This document shows, piece after piece, positions 25,590 to 37,534 of a stretch of DNA of 64,000 nucleotides. A program made the translations under genes and the position numbers. Numbering within the stretch: position 1 is the first letter of the stretch; each line of letters begins with the position of its first letter. The notes under the pieces are model-generated. The model made no database searches and was not told the origin of the DNA. It saw only the letters and a list, made by a program, of their open reading frames with translations. Source of the DNA: Saururus chinensis (taxonomy: Eukaryota > Streptophyta > Magnoliopsida > Piperales > Saururaceae); contig CP141150.1 in NCBI GenBank assembly GCA_035235625.1, forward strand, positions 14,636,330 to 14,700,329, read 5' to 3'.

Positions 25590-26756
25590 CTGGTCGAACA
25601 CTTGGCCATTTGATCGGTCTTACTGCTCATTCGAATACCTAGCTGTTTGAATGGTCTGTTAGCTCGTTGGAACGGTCAGAACAGTTCACTTTTTTTGTTC
25701 AACTTCAACCTTTCGAAATTCAAACCAAAAAATTCTAAAATTCTATATAAATTCAAAACTCATCATAAAACATTATATAATCAAAATCTAAGCCTAGAAC
25801 ATGATGAATCTAATATTTTTTATGCTTATGAATACAAAATAACCATAAATCACATGCTTTTAATAAATCACCATTATACATAAAGATGAATCAAAATCTC
25901 AAATAAACCCATAATCATGACACCTCAATGAAGAAAAGTACTTAAGGTAAAAAACCCTTACCTCTGACAAGCTTGTGAATCCCTTGAATGAGCTTCAATC
26001 TCAAGCAATCCTATCCAAAAATTAGGGTTTTTATAAACCTAATTAAAATTAACTAATAGACTTAAATCAGTTTTGGAAAAATAGATCTAAGACCTCCTTA
26101 GGTTAAAAATGAAATTAACCTAATTAGGGTTCTAAATTGGAATTAAAAACATGATTTTGATGGAAAAAAACTAAGAATCAAAATAAGAGAAGTAAAAATT
26201 GAGATGATTAAAACAAAGATTTAAACATTAGGGGGTGATTAAGGGAAAAATCTTACCTTATGAAGGGTTTCACCATTGGGAAATGGGGGTAGAGCTAGCC
26301 TCCTTCCTATTATCAGCCCTTCCTCATTTGTCAAATGGATAGGGTTTATCTTTCTATAGTAAGGCTTCTGGGCTAAGAATTAAATTATTGGGCCAAAAAA
26401 ATAAATGAAAATGCCCTAAGTAACCATTCAAGTACACTTTTGACTCAAAAATAAATTTAATCACACCCAAACCCACTTAGACAAATTAAAAGAAGGTTGA
26501 AGGTCAAAATGGGCAGCACGTCATCCCACACAGACATGGGTCCTGCAATGGAGTTCACTTCTTTGATAAAGGAAAAATAAGAAGAAAATGCCTTTAAAGA
26601 TGTAAAATTTGGGTGAATCAAGCTTGACTAAAACTTAAGAAAAATTAAACCTTACAAAATTTATTATTTAACTAATTTATTACCCCAAAAATCAAATTAA
26701 ACCAACAAATAAACAAAATTTACACAATTAAAAAGGGAAAATTTAGAGATCTTACA
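25590..26756 (-). mobile_element. Gypsy-like LTR fragment, right half of an inverted pair
   Basis: Read on the minus strand it begins TGTAAGATCTCTAAATTTTC at 26756 and follows the same family landmarks, including CCCATTTCCCAATGG and CATAAGGTAAGA. It breaks off at the same internal point as the copy on its left, in the GATCAAATGGCC segment. The two pieces together form an imperfect palindrome of about 2.4 kb. Confidence 0.6.
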
Positions 26757-28247
26757 CAATTGCTATTTGAAAATGCACACAAGAATTGTTATTTGAATAG
26801 TGTAAATATTTCTCTTGATCTTTATTAATGGTACTAATACATTACACATCATAGGATACAAAAAAAACACCATTCAATAAAAAACACCATTTTTCTAAAT
26901 GAAACTATTAAAATGGGATGTAGGGAGTATAAAGAAGCACAATGTAAATAATAAAGACAATAGGCGACTCATTGTTTGAGTGCAATCACATATGTATGCC
27001 AAATTGCATTTTATTTGCGAGAACTTGTGTCCTCCTCGCTCAACTCCAAATCCATTTCTCTGTATGTAGACATTATGCCATGAAGTTAATTTGAACTTTC
27101 TCTATTCGTATCGTCCTAAGATAATCGCTGGCAGCCCCGTTTGTCGATTATCTGGCCATGCTAGTGCCATCAATCTCTCTTGCTCTTGCTCTTTTGTACT
27201 AATGTAAATATAAAAGGACATGCCTCTTACTCCACTGTGTGTTTGTAGTCTGGCTGTCTTCTAGGGGGAACCCAATCGAAAGTGGAAAGCAGTAAAAGCC
27301 CCAATGGACCTTGCCTCCAATCAATCCCCTCGATACTAGAGTTTGTGTGTGTTAAATTTTGCAATCATCGCTAAGTCGTCAAGTGGTTGCAAATAGACCT
27401 TGTGTAAAGTAGGGTAAAAATAGAAGAGATAACAACTTCATAGGATACAAAATAGAAAACAAAAAACACAGAGTTCAACTTCCATAAAATAAATTACACA
27501 GAGCTTCTTATCATTCATAAAAAATCATTGTAAGCATCAACATTTTCTTAAGAACATGGCAAATACTCAAGAACCGGAGAACAAATGCTATGACTACACC
27601 CATTTCTATAAAAGCTAAGAACTTTCTTAAAAAAATAAGAGAAATAGGGTGAATGTAAATACCTAATCAATGATGCAAAAAATGCCTACAAGATCTTCCA
27701 AAATTTTTTGGGTTTTTATAGGCGCCATGCAATCAAAAACTTCAAATCGGAACGATTTTTTCTTGGTTTGCCATGTATTTCTTTTAACAAATCCTCCACA
27801 CATTTGATGCTAAATGCCACCTTTGGAATGAGATCATGAGAGGAAAATCACTGCTCTCCAAAGCTTTGTTGTCGTGAACGCAGGGAAGAAGGCCGGTGAC
27901 TATAGGAGATGCATGGGAGGAGAGGAAACATCATAGCACTGCTCCGTTCTGGGTTTATTTCGGTTAATGAGATGGGAAATTTTGTGGAGGTAGATGGAGA
28001 ACAGGAGAAACTTGAAAATACCCAAAAATGTCTATCTTATGGGGGTACTGAGGGGTTTTTGGGGTGCATATAGCCACATTCTTTATATTAAATCAACTAC
28101 TCTTAAAGTTTTGTCCAGTTGCAAGAGTTGACATAAAAAACACCAACAATAACTTTTGACGTATGCTTTGAGAAAAAAATGTGAAACATAGATCATAGTT
28201 GTATGACAATAAGTTATGACTAGAATTCTCCCAAAGCTGCATCGGTA
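26757..28247. other. Intergenic, nothing recognised
   Basis: AT-rich sequence. A right-hand MITE-like terminus (GGGATGTAGGGAGTA) ends near 26929. No coding region is supported. Confidence 0.4.
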
Positions 28248-28438
28248 TCAAAAGTTATAATCTTTCAACAAAATGATATTAATGAAACTAGTCTTTTTCT
28301 CAAATTGGGCAATGTGCAAATTTGGCATGCCTAAATTTTGTAGCATTCCTTCGTCATAACAGAAGAGGAAGAATTCCGACCAACCTGATTGAACCTTGAG
28401 GGACCTAGAAGCGGGGTTCTGCACCACGAGGTGAGAAA

Positions 28439-28440
<2 letters not shown>

Positions 28441-28478
<38 letters not shown>
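28441..28478 (+). repeat. (CT)n microsatellite
   Basis: About 18 CT units without interruption. The run is probably length-variable. Confidence 0.95.
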
Positions 28479-28481
<3 letters not shown>

Positions 28482-28634
28482 CTCGTCCACTTGCCCATCC
28501 ACCACTGCATAGTGCTGCTCCTCCATAGAATTAGTGAGGTTGAGAGCCTCAAAGAGCTTAGCGTCAAGGAGTGTGTCAAGGCTGGACAACAAAGAGGTTG
28601 GGGAGGCTTTTAGGGTCGTTGCTGAACATGAAGT

Positions 28635-28661
28635 CCCCCCCCCCCCCCCCCCCCCCCCCCC
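28635..28661 (+). repeat. C homopolymer, 27 bases
   Basis: A run of about 27 C bases. Its length is likely to be unreliable in any assembly. Confidence 0.9.
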
Positions 28662-28830
28662 TGCCATTGGGAGTCCTCAGCTGAGGCATCCTCACCTAAT
28701 CTTTGGCAGCAGCATGCTAATGGTGAGGAAGAGATGGAGCCAGAGGGGATAAGGTGGTAGGGTGCAGGAGGTGGAGAGGTGGGGAAAGGTGGCAGCTTTG
28801 GCAGAGGAAGATAGTGTTGCACATTTGTAG

Positions 28831-29365
28831 AGAGACCAGAAGAGAGAGGGGAAGGCCGGGCAGAGACCAGGAGGGAGGGTGAGCGTGGTGCCTAGATAAA
28901 CGAGGAGGGAGGAAGAGAAGGGAGAGATATCATAAAGGTAGAGAGAGGAAAATTATTCAGTGGAACCATTCTACGGGCCATGTGGTAGATATGTCATTTT
29001 AATATTTGGCATGTTCAGATAATTTGTACATGTTTGAAAGTGAGTAAATTGAGGTATGGGTTTCACTTTACATGCTAAAACATCAATGGACATATGCACG
29101 GCCATGTGGTAGAACGGTTCCACTGGATGTCTTAGGGGAAGGAGGGAGAGGGGCAGGTAGAATAGGGAAAGGAATTCCTCGCTAGAAAAATCAAGTTAGC
29201 ATTGACGAAATGGAGTCTTGACAGCTTTTCAGAAAAGTTTCCGTCTGCTATGAATTGTCTTCCTGAGTTTGTGACGTGTCTGCTTTTGAGTGGCAGCCAA
29301 CGGGTGCTGAGGGAAAAACCCTCCCTAGAAGATTCTTGCTCATGGATGAGAGGGTATTGTTTGTA
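28831..29365. other. Intergenic, nothing recognised
   Basis: A purine-rich start (28830-28950), then ordinary intergenic DNA. GTGGAACCATTCTAC near 28961 and its near complement GTAGAACGGTTCCAC near 29111 form a small inverted repeat about 150 bp apart, a possible MITE with the CATGTGG motif beside each arm. Confidence 0.4.
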
Positions 29366-29536
29366 GGAAAATAACATTTACACAATAAATTTACCCAATA
29401 AAAACTCCCAAGTGAGTTTTGTTTGGACATAATATGTGAGTTCAAGTGAGCTTTGTGTTAGAGGACTTGTTTTGTCCAACTAAAACCCAGTTGGGAGTTT
29501 GTGTTGGGTAGATTCGTTGGGTGAATATCACTATCC
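29366..29536. mobile_element. Fold-back MITE, about 170 bp
   Basis: The left arm (about 29366-29426) and the reverse complement of the right arm (about 29475-29536) share ACAAACTCCCAA-type and TTTTnGTTGGAC-type segments over about 60 bp at roughly 75%. The loop is about 50 bp. No coding capacity is seen and the superfamily cannot be assigned, because the duplication at the ends is unclear. Confidence 0.6.
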
Positions 29537-32500
29537 CTATTTGTATTCCATGAGCATGTGAATGATCCTATCAAATCAAACATTTATTATAAGACAATTT
29601 TTTTTTAATCATACAGTATTGTATAATGAGGGAGTACTCTTCCACAAGATGGAAGCTAATATCTCTACTTCAAATCTTATATATCATCCCTATACCATCA
29701 GAATATTACCAATCACAAAATACCACATCATGCCTTACCATCAGCTTCTATTCTACCCCTCATCTTCTTCCTCAAACTTCCATTTTGCCTACTCCTCTTC
29801 TGCCTACCCCACTCTCCACCACTCCCTCATCTCCCCTTGCTCTCAAGGGAGTTCCTGCTAGCTAGCCGAATTTTGACCTGAGAAGGCTTAAGATGATTGG
29901 TGCCGTTTTAGACCCTCACTTGTGATGGAGGGCATCAAGGACATGGTGGTCAGCGTACCTCCTCTAGGGCTCCACCTTCCCCTAGAGGTGGTGGCCCTAA
30001 AGGCCTAGAATACCCTAAGCCCAGGAGGCCCAAAGCCCATAAGCTCATAGAGCCTCTATCCCCCTCCCTCCATATCCTTGCCACCTAGGTTCCTCCTTTC
30101 TTCTTCATTCCTTCTTTTTCTTTTTCCCCTTATTCTTTGAGGTGTTTTTTGGTTTGTTCCATAAATTTACTTTAATTTTACAATTTTGTCATTTGGATGC
30201 TCCCATATCCCGGCAAGTGCTGATTTTTTTCTCAACTTCAATCTCATTTGTTCCCATGAATTTGAAATTCTCTACTATAATGATTATATTTTGAGATATG
30301 GGTATTGCAAGTTGTTCATTTCTTGGGGTTCTTGGAATGTGGGTCAGACCATCAAATGTATCTTTCTTTAATTTTTCATATCTATTGAATTTTTAGGCAG
30401 GGAAGCTAAAAAAGGAGATAGATTGTCTGTGTTTAAATTCTAATGGTAGTTGCGATTTTCTATCAACTAAGATTTCTTGTACTTTTGGAAGCTTCAAAGT
30501 GCTTACCAATTGTTCTTTTGTTTGTGTGGTTGTCTAAATAGAGTGATAGTGAGTATAAGGTAGGCTAGCTTTCATCTTTTGGATACACATGTGGAAGTTT
30601 GCCTGACCCTTCTATTTCTTCCTTTGTTAGATTACTCGTCACAAAAATGTCACTATTATTATACGTCATTGACTACTAAGAGTTCTTATGTTATCCATAA
30701 TGCTATTACAATTAGAAATTGTATTACAACATAAAAGGTTGTAGACTTAATGTAATTTCATATAGTACATATGATTCTATACTTTGACTGATCTAATTTC
30801 TAGTCAGTGTAGTAATGCACTTTTGGAGGTCGAGTAGATTTTCATTTGAATTGAAGTGAGGTATTTGAATTCACAAAGTAATTTATTATAAGATGTGAAG
30901 TCTTGTCCTACATTCATGGAATGGTAACATTAGTGTCATGTTGTAATGGTAGTCTTCCAGCTTTTGTGTACTATTTCAAGGGGTGAATCTACTTGGTAGC
31001 TCTACTTTGGTTATGCATACTAGTTACTACTCCAACAAACTATACAAAGTTGTTTTCTTTTGGATAAAAAATTGATAGCTTTTAAGTGCATGATTTCACA
31101 CAAAAGTTGTGCATTTCAAATCCACATTAGGTTTAAAGTTTTGAATTTTCTTTTCTAAATCTATCTTGCTTTACAATCCTAGTCCATTGATGCATGTTAT
31201 TTGATTTAGATGCACAGTGAAATCTCCTAGTCAATCTTCCATGAAAACTTTAATATCCAAATGTAAAAGTGTTGGCAAGCCACTAGTGTAGTGGTTGGGT
31301 GTGTGCCTCAAGGAAGTCGAGACCTAAAGGAATTAGAAGGTGTTGGTTTAATTGGAGTTCAACAAATAGACCGAGTTGTTGAAGTTGTGGAAGAGACATT
31401 AAAAGGTCATGAGGTCTAGTTTTTGACTTGTAAAACATTGTCTGCATTTGACCTTCCTAAGGTGAAGTTGTTCCTTGGAATACTAAATAGAAATTTATGT
31501 CACCATTTGTTTTCCTTTTGGTCTATGACTTGGACTTTTCTTAAATAGTAAAATATTTTTATAGGCAAGAAAGAACAAATTCATTGAGATACTTCCAATT
31601 AATATTGGTTATTTAGGTGCTTGAACTTATTACAAAATAAAACATGCTTGTGAGCATCTTGGGAGCTAGATGGTGAACAATGTTATAAGTTATTATAAAT
31701 ATCATTATGTAACTAACTATCCAGTGAGGGAACATGAACCTTGTATGATGTACGAAGATTTTGTGCAGATGGTGCTAAATTGTTAATCAATAACATTTAG
31801 TTATTGAATTCATCTATCTTCATATTCTAATTAGTCTATTAGAACAAAATTTACCTATATTTAGTGAATTCCCATTGATCTATTTCCTTGACATCCGTAT
31901 ATGCATAAGCTTTACAACTATATCTTCTTGGTTAGAGTCAATAATCATCATTAAAATAGCAAAAAAATCAAAGAAAAATCAAGGACATTACATCACTACC
32001 ACCCAATTTTCACCTATGAACAAATTTATGATGTGTGTCAAGTACTCAAAATTTATTTAGAGTTCGTTGTAGCAAAGTGTGTTAAAAATACATCACTTTT
32101 GATATGAGATTGAAATTGCCTCTTACTTGCATGTTCATCTCGATAAGATATTATTTACATAAGTAGGAGATGGAAAATTATCAACATTAATATACTCCCT
32201 CCATCCCAAATTAATAGTTACATTTGGTTTTTCTAAATAAACTAAAATATATATTTAAAGAAAATAGGATTCATATAAATATAGTGATTACCTTATGGAA
32301 AATAAGGTCCTATTTGTCATGCACTAGTAAAAATTGTGGCACTTGGAGCAAATCCTGCTCTGAGTACGACAAATGAGCATGTAATGTTTGCCTTATATGT
32401 TCAGGATAAAATGATTTATCCTCATTATGAATTAAGATAGTCCCTTTTTTCCCACATTTACGCCTCATCAATAACTCAAATAAATTCTACAAACAACAAA

Positions 32501-33036
32501 ATACTTGCAACAATATTAATTTTTGTACATAAAAAATTGAAATTAATATCTCTTGCAAATGTGGATTGCCAAACCTGGCCACAAACCTTGTCTCGGCCAA
32601 CACCCTCTATTAATTAGTTGCCCATTAGCTTTGTTGGTTGTTTGACTAGATTGTATGCCTTTCCAGATTAATTAATTAATAGACTAGATGAGTCTCATTA
32701 AGATAAGTTATTCATTAGTAGTGTGTGCCTTCTAGGGATTTCCTTTCTCTTTTCTTTTTGGGCCTATTTGGGAGATGCTTTCCAACAGTGGAAAACGCAC
32801 TCCTGATGTGGGAAATGGCTTCAAGTGATCAAACACATAATGAAGGCAAAATTTTAAACATAAGGTATTTTTCAAATAAAAACTATTTTCCCACTTGGGA
32901 AAGGCTATTTTTCCTTTCCAAGTAGAGGAGAGTTCCAATAGAAAACAATTTTAGTGTGACATAAGTGCCCCCCGCCCATCTTTCTACCCTAACCGTAACA
33001 TCCCATCTCTCCCCACCCATCTATAGTGTAGTTGGA
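29537..33036. other. Intergenic; weak repeat pieces only
   Basis: No gene is supported across 3.5 kb. A left-hand Stowaway-like end (TACTCCCTCCATCCCAAATT) lies at 32193 without a clear right end. A short GGGCCTATTTGGGAG motif near 32759 resembles termini of plant DNA transposons, but no partner was found. Confidence 0.45.
31270..31330 (+). repeat. Possible tRNA-derived SINE fragment
   Basis: TAGTGTAGTGGTTGG (31286-31300) resembles a Pol III A box, and AGTCGAGACC (31316-31325) resembles a B box about 30 bp downstream, the usual spacing. No poly-A tail or clear ends are visible, so this is tentative. Confidence 0.25.
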
Positions 33037-33345
33037 GACATGGTGCTTGGCCCCTGAGCTCCCCGCCTATCTCTGGTACTCTCTAATCATAGATCTCTCT
33101 CTCGATCAGTCGGTAATCACCCCTTGAGCTCCCCACCTTTCACTGGTCCCCGCCCATCTCTGGTGCAGTCAGCGACATGGCATTCAACCCTTGAGCTCCT
33201 CGCCTGTCTCTGGTACTCGCCAAGCATAGATCCCTCTCTCGATTAGTCGGCGAATGCCCCATGAGATCCCCGACCTTCTGTGGTACTCAGCAAACAATTG
33301 AACTAAAGAGAGCCCTCTCTTGATTAGTTGTCGGCCGCCCCCTGA
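33037..33345 (+). repeat. 137-bp tandem repeat, about 2.2 copies
   Basis: GACATGGnn...TTGAGCTCC, then CGCCT.TCTCTGGTACTC and AGATC.CTCTCTCGAT.AGTCGG, appears at 33037 and again at 33174. A partial, more diverged third copy follows. It is GC-richer than its surroundings and no coding use is apparent. Confidence 0.7.
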
Positions 33346-34784
33346 GCCCTCTCTCAAATGACTACAATCACCAAGGTGTTCAATAGATAGAGCAACAAAT
33401 TTGGGTGGAAAAGCAAGCAAAATACCTCATTTCCCTTACTGCACTATCAAGCGTCTATTTTGGCTCTGCCATCAGGTATTGGCTTTCATAAGCTTTTCAT
33501 AATTGTTAATGCTGAGTTATCTGCTTGATGGGTAAAAATTCTGGATATACATTAATTTCACGTTCTATCAGATAAATTACAAATTGCCACATAAATAACT
33601 ATTCTGAATGAAAAGTATCCCAATTGTTGTTTATCCTTCTCCTTTTCAGCTTATGAGAGCTTGGTAGCTGATTTCAGGTATGGGATTTGGTTTGCCTAGA
33701 TTCCCACATTCATATCCATGTATCTTTTATATATTTTTTTCAATGGAAGTATGATATTATTGCTTAAAAAATTGAATAGATTGATGAATTCCAAAGATTT
33801 GGAATTCTGAAGCATCAATCTGCTGGATTCTAGGTGAGCTCACTCTAATCCAAGAGCCTATTTTAATTAGGGGGTGACTGGTGAGAAGGTTATTTTCACA
33901 GTCAAAAGACTAGGATTAGTTGGTGGGTTGCATGATAATCATGTTTTACACTGTTCTAAACTGAGTAGAGGAGACTGACTATTCAATTAGGGCTTTTGAC
34001 CTTTCTAGTGCAAATGTCTGCCAATAGCCCTTGCAAAAGCAATGGTAAGAATTGGTTGTAATAATTTAAGAACAAACATGACACTAATAAGTTGTAGATT
34101 GATGATCAAAACAGAAGAAGACTCCCCCATTTATCCTTTACACTTTTCAATATTCATTGGGAGGATTTCACGATTGCCTAGGTTGACTTTATTAATCCTA
34201 ATTGTGTTTGAATAGCCAATTTTTTCTATTGCTATAATGAATAAGATCTATGCCAGTTGTCTTTCCTCTCAAGGCCTCATTTTATGTAAGTTATGATTGG
34301 CAATAGCAAATCATTCCACGTAATTAATAAGCTTCAAAAAAGAAAAGGATCGTGTCATGTTTACTGCCCTTTCTCTGTATGAAGGTACTTTAGTAGATAC
34401 AGTGGTGAAAGAAATGACATTTGGGTGGCCTAGACAAGCATAAACTCTTCTTGAGACTACAAGCTGCATTTCATTCAGTAGGTAAACACATTTCGAAATG
34501 ATTGTTTCATTAGTCTTTAAAATATTTTGATTTTCATATATAAATTTAGATCCAAATTTCATTTTACCTTAATGTAAATATGTAATTATGTGCATATTCT
34601 GGCCATATCATCTTCATCTCAGTTCTATACGTTTTACATGGTATAATGTTTGCATTATCCACACAAAATTATATTTTTTTCTATGGAATGTATTTGTGTG
34701 TGCATACAATTATTAGTTATACTTTAATTTTTTTTATATGGTTACCTCAACTGAAGTTGGGTTTCCACACTGGTATAGCTTGCA
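33346..34784. other. Flank of the PIF/Harbinger element
   Basis: AT-rich DNA. It may include the 5' end of the transposon, but no terminal inverted repeat was identified. Confidence 0.4.
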
Positions 34785-36063
34785 ATGACATATTTCCTTG
34801 GACCTCCTAATATATGTCCCACCACTCCTCTTCTAGAGGAAAGAAAAAGGTATGCAAAGAACATTAAATGGGCTAAGTCACTTCATTATGCATTCTTTGC
34901 TTACACGGCCCATACAATTAACAAGGGCCCTAGAAAAGGGAATAGACTAAATCATGAAGGTTGGGCTTTAGTTGTTGACATGTTCAAGAATGAACATCAT
35001 ATTGATTTGAATAAGGACATGCAAAAAAATCACTATGAAGCCGGAAGAAGATTTTATCAAGCAAAGACACCTTTAAGGGACATTACTAGAGTTGGGTGCA
35101 ATGAGCATTCAAACACATTCATCCTTTATGAAGATGCATGGAGCAACTTCTTCAAGGTGTGCCTTATTTAAATTTTGGGTCAATTCATTAATGGTAAATT
35201 GAATGGTGATGTTGATAAGTAGGTTGAATTTGTGATGCAAAAATACAAACATGTTAGTTGCCTGATGAAGTGGGGATATAATGAGGAGTCAGAGGTAATT
35301 GTACACGGTATATGGCAAGACTCATGCGATGGTAGCCATGCAAATTATTTCCATTCTGGAGCAAATCCTTGACCCTCAACCCCAGCCTCAGCATATACCC
35401 TAGTTGATGAGAGTGGTTATGAGGGGTTTTTATAGGGTTGGTACGAGAGTGGTACATGATATGGTTGACAAGATGGTTTACTGTAATGTTGCATACACTT
35501 TTCAAGCGGGTATGGAAGGGGAAGAACACACAACAAGATACATTGGTGCATTCATTGATAACTTGATTGATGGAGGTGACAATGATGTACAACTGCTTCC
35601 CTACACAGCTACAACATTTGGTGGTACAAGTCAAGCTGGGAGTGCCAACACACCAGCCCGCAGCCCTACTCCATTCCCTATTGGGAATTTTATGCCTCCA
35701 CCACCACAAAGTGAAAAGGAAAGGGCCACTCGCAAGCAGAAATCTCAAAGCATTATTACATCAATTGGCAAGTCCATTGCTATTGCCATATCTGAGCGGA
35801 ATGAAATTGCGCGAGAGAGCTCCCCTACAAATAAGGACCAATATGAAGTAGAACAGTACAAGAGGACAATTGACTTGATGATGGCTATGCCTCGGTATAG
35901 AGAAGATGACCACATCTTCTCCCCTTCACTCTCTAAGTTTATGAAGACAACGTTTCTGTGCATTTGGTTGGCATTGGGTGATGCTCCAGGTTTGAGGATG
36001 CATTATTGCATGATGTATGCCATACTTCATATTCAAATTAATTATTTCTCTCTAATTCCTTGA
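34785..36063 (+). pseudogene. PIF/Harbinger ORF1, Myb/SANT-like protein
   Basis: Two open blocks, 34785-35171 and about 35404-36063, make up an ORF1-like region. The first has a Myb/SANT-like DNA-binding fold: KWAKSLHYAFFAYT, NRLNHEGWALVVDMF and KDMQKNHYEAGRRFYQAKTP, then ILYEDAWSNFF. That order is typical of the trihelix-like domain in ORF1 proteins of plant PIF/Harbinger transposons and of their domesticated L10-interacting MYB relatives. ORF1 helps the transposase bind DNA and enter the nucleus. The second block has a Pro/Ser-rich linker, a basic KERATRKQKSQ segment and a helical end. A stop and altered frame separate the blocks, so it is probably not functional, unless an intron joins them. 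The transposase remnant follows on the same strand, as expected for this superfamily. Confidence 0.7.
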
Positions 36064-36589
36064 TTTCTACTAGGAGTAACTTAGTTGTTTGGTGTTTATT
36101 GTTTATTATGCATTTGAGGATTTTATGTAATATTATAAACTATTTTGCTTACGTTTGATGCATGTGTTTGATTGAGTTATCAATATGAAACCAAAGAGTT
36201 ATGGTTGTATTTTATAATGTAATGTTGAAATGTGTATGTTGCATGTTTATTACACATGTGTTTTTTATGTCTTATCACATATTCGTTGATTATGTGTACT
36301 ACTTTTTTCTATGTGCATTATAGTCAGTTGATTATGATCCATCTCATATTTATTATAGATTATATATAACATGTCATTTACTTGGGAAGAGATAGTATTT
36401 GACACCTATGAAAAAGAGACATGTATTATTTAGGAACGACAATCCCAGTAAGGAATGTTGTACACATGAATTGAGACAAGGGTCAACAAATAGTATAAGA
36501 CATGTTGAATTTGTCAAACAAAATATGTCGTAATATGTGCCACATGAAAAAAATAACATGTTGTTGTGTTATGAAAAGAGGGTTGGAGA

Positions 36590-37534
36590 TTATCTTAAGG
36601 ACACATGACATGTTGCAATAGAGGAGCAAATGAGATATTTTCTATAAATTTGTGGTCATAGATAAGGTCATCATATTATAAGTCATCTTATGTCCCACTC
36701 ACATGAAACTATAACTTGGCATTTCAATAAATTACTCGATATATTGCATGAATGGGTTGCAAAGATGATAGTACCAATTATTAGTCTCCATCTCACACCC
36801 AACTATATTAGGAACAAGGAGAAGTATTATCCATAATTTAAAATTTGTATAAGAGAAATTGATGGTACTCATGTAGACGCAATTGTATCATCAAACGAGT
36901 AACAAGCCTATAGGGGGGAATCAAGAAAGGTTACTCAAAACATAATGGCCTTTTGTGACTTTAGTATGAGATTTGTATTTGTAGTGGCGGGTTAGGCAGG
37001 TTCAACCAATGATTATAGGGTTTTTAGTAATATTGTAGAAGATCCAAATTCCAAGTTTCTTAAGCCACCTCAAGGGAAATATTATGTTGTAAATGCAGGT
37101 TACCCAAATAAGATTGGTTACATTGGGCTATATAAGGGGACCCTATACCATGTTCTAGATTTTAGGTAGCATGGACCTAGGGGAAGGAAGAAGAGGTTTA
37201 TTCAACTTCATTCTTCCCTAAGAAATATCAATGAGAGAACTTTGGGGTTTGGAAGGAACGATGGAAGATTTTGATCAAGTTCCCTCCATATTGTTTTGAA
37301 TCTCAAGTTAAGATTGTCTTACTTACAATGATGATACACAACTCAATTAAGGAGAAACAAGGTGCTTCTAATGATCCGGACCTCATCGATACTTTGCTCC
37401 AACATTGGGAGAATGAACATTTGTTCCTAGAACCAAAAACGGAGGAAAATCAAGACCCTTGTATTATCAGTGATGATGTAGGGATGGGTATTATTTGTGA
37501 TAAGATTTGGGATGCAATTGGGGAACATTCCTAA
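36590..37534 (+). pseudogene. PIF/Harbinger DDE transposase, decayed
   Basis: Translation shows the hallmarks of a plant Harbinger transposase: IDGTHVDA with the first catalytic Asp at 36861-36863, AGSTNDYRVFSN with the second Asp at 37011-37013, then YYVVNAGYPNKIGYIGLYKG, and RNINERTLGF with the catalytic Glu at 37233-37235. These three residues share one frame (50 and 74 codons apart). That frame has several stops, including at 36900-36902 and within VVAG-AGSTN. A frame change near 37255 leads into the open end (about 37271-37534), where the PPYCFESQVKIVLLTMMIHN segment matches the usual C-terminal helix. The enzyme would cut and paste the element at 3-bp TTA/TAA targets. It is inactive now. 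Terminal repeats were not found, so the element's limits are unknown. Confidence 0.75.

Larger units (their letters stand above)
28248..28830 (-). other. Low-complexity, GC-richer segment; possible gene relic
   Basis: Overlapping open frames exist on both strands, but they run through (CT)n and C-homopolymer tracts and encode Gly runs and Arg-Glu repeats. On the minus strand, residues such as LLSSLDTLLDAKLFEALNLT and MEEQHYAVVDGQ look more protein-like than chance, but I recognise no family. It may be a relic of a gene exon; there is no proof. Confidence 0.2.
34785..37534 (+). mobile_element. PIF/Harbinger DNA transposon, decayed
   Basis: ORF1 and transposase remnants lie in the usual order on one strand, about 500 bp apart. 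The stated limits cover only the coding remains; the real ends lie outside and were not located. Confidence 0.65.
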
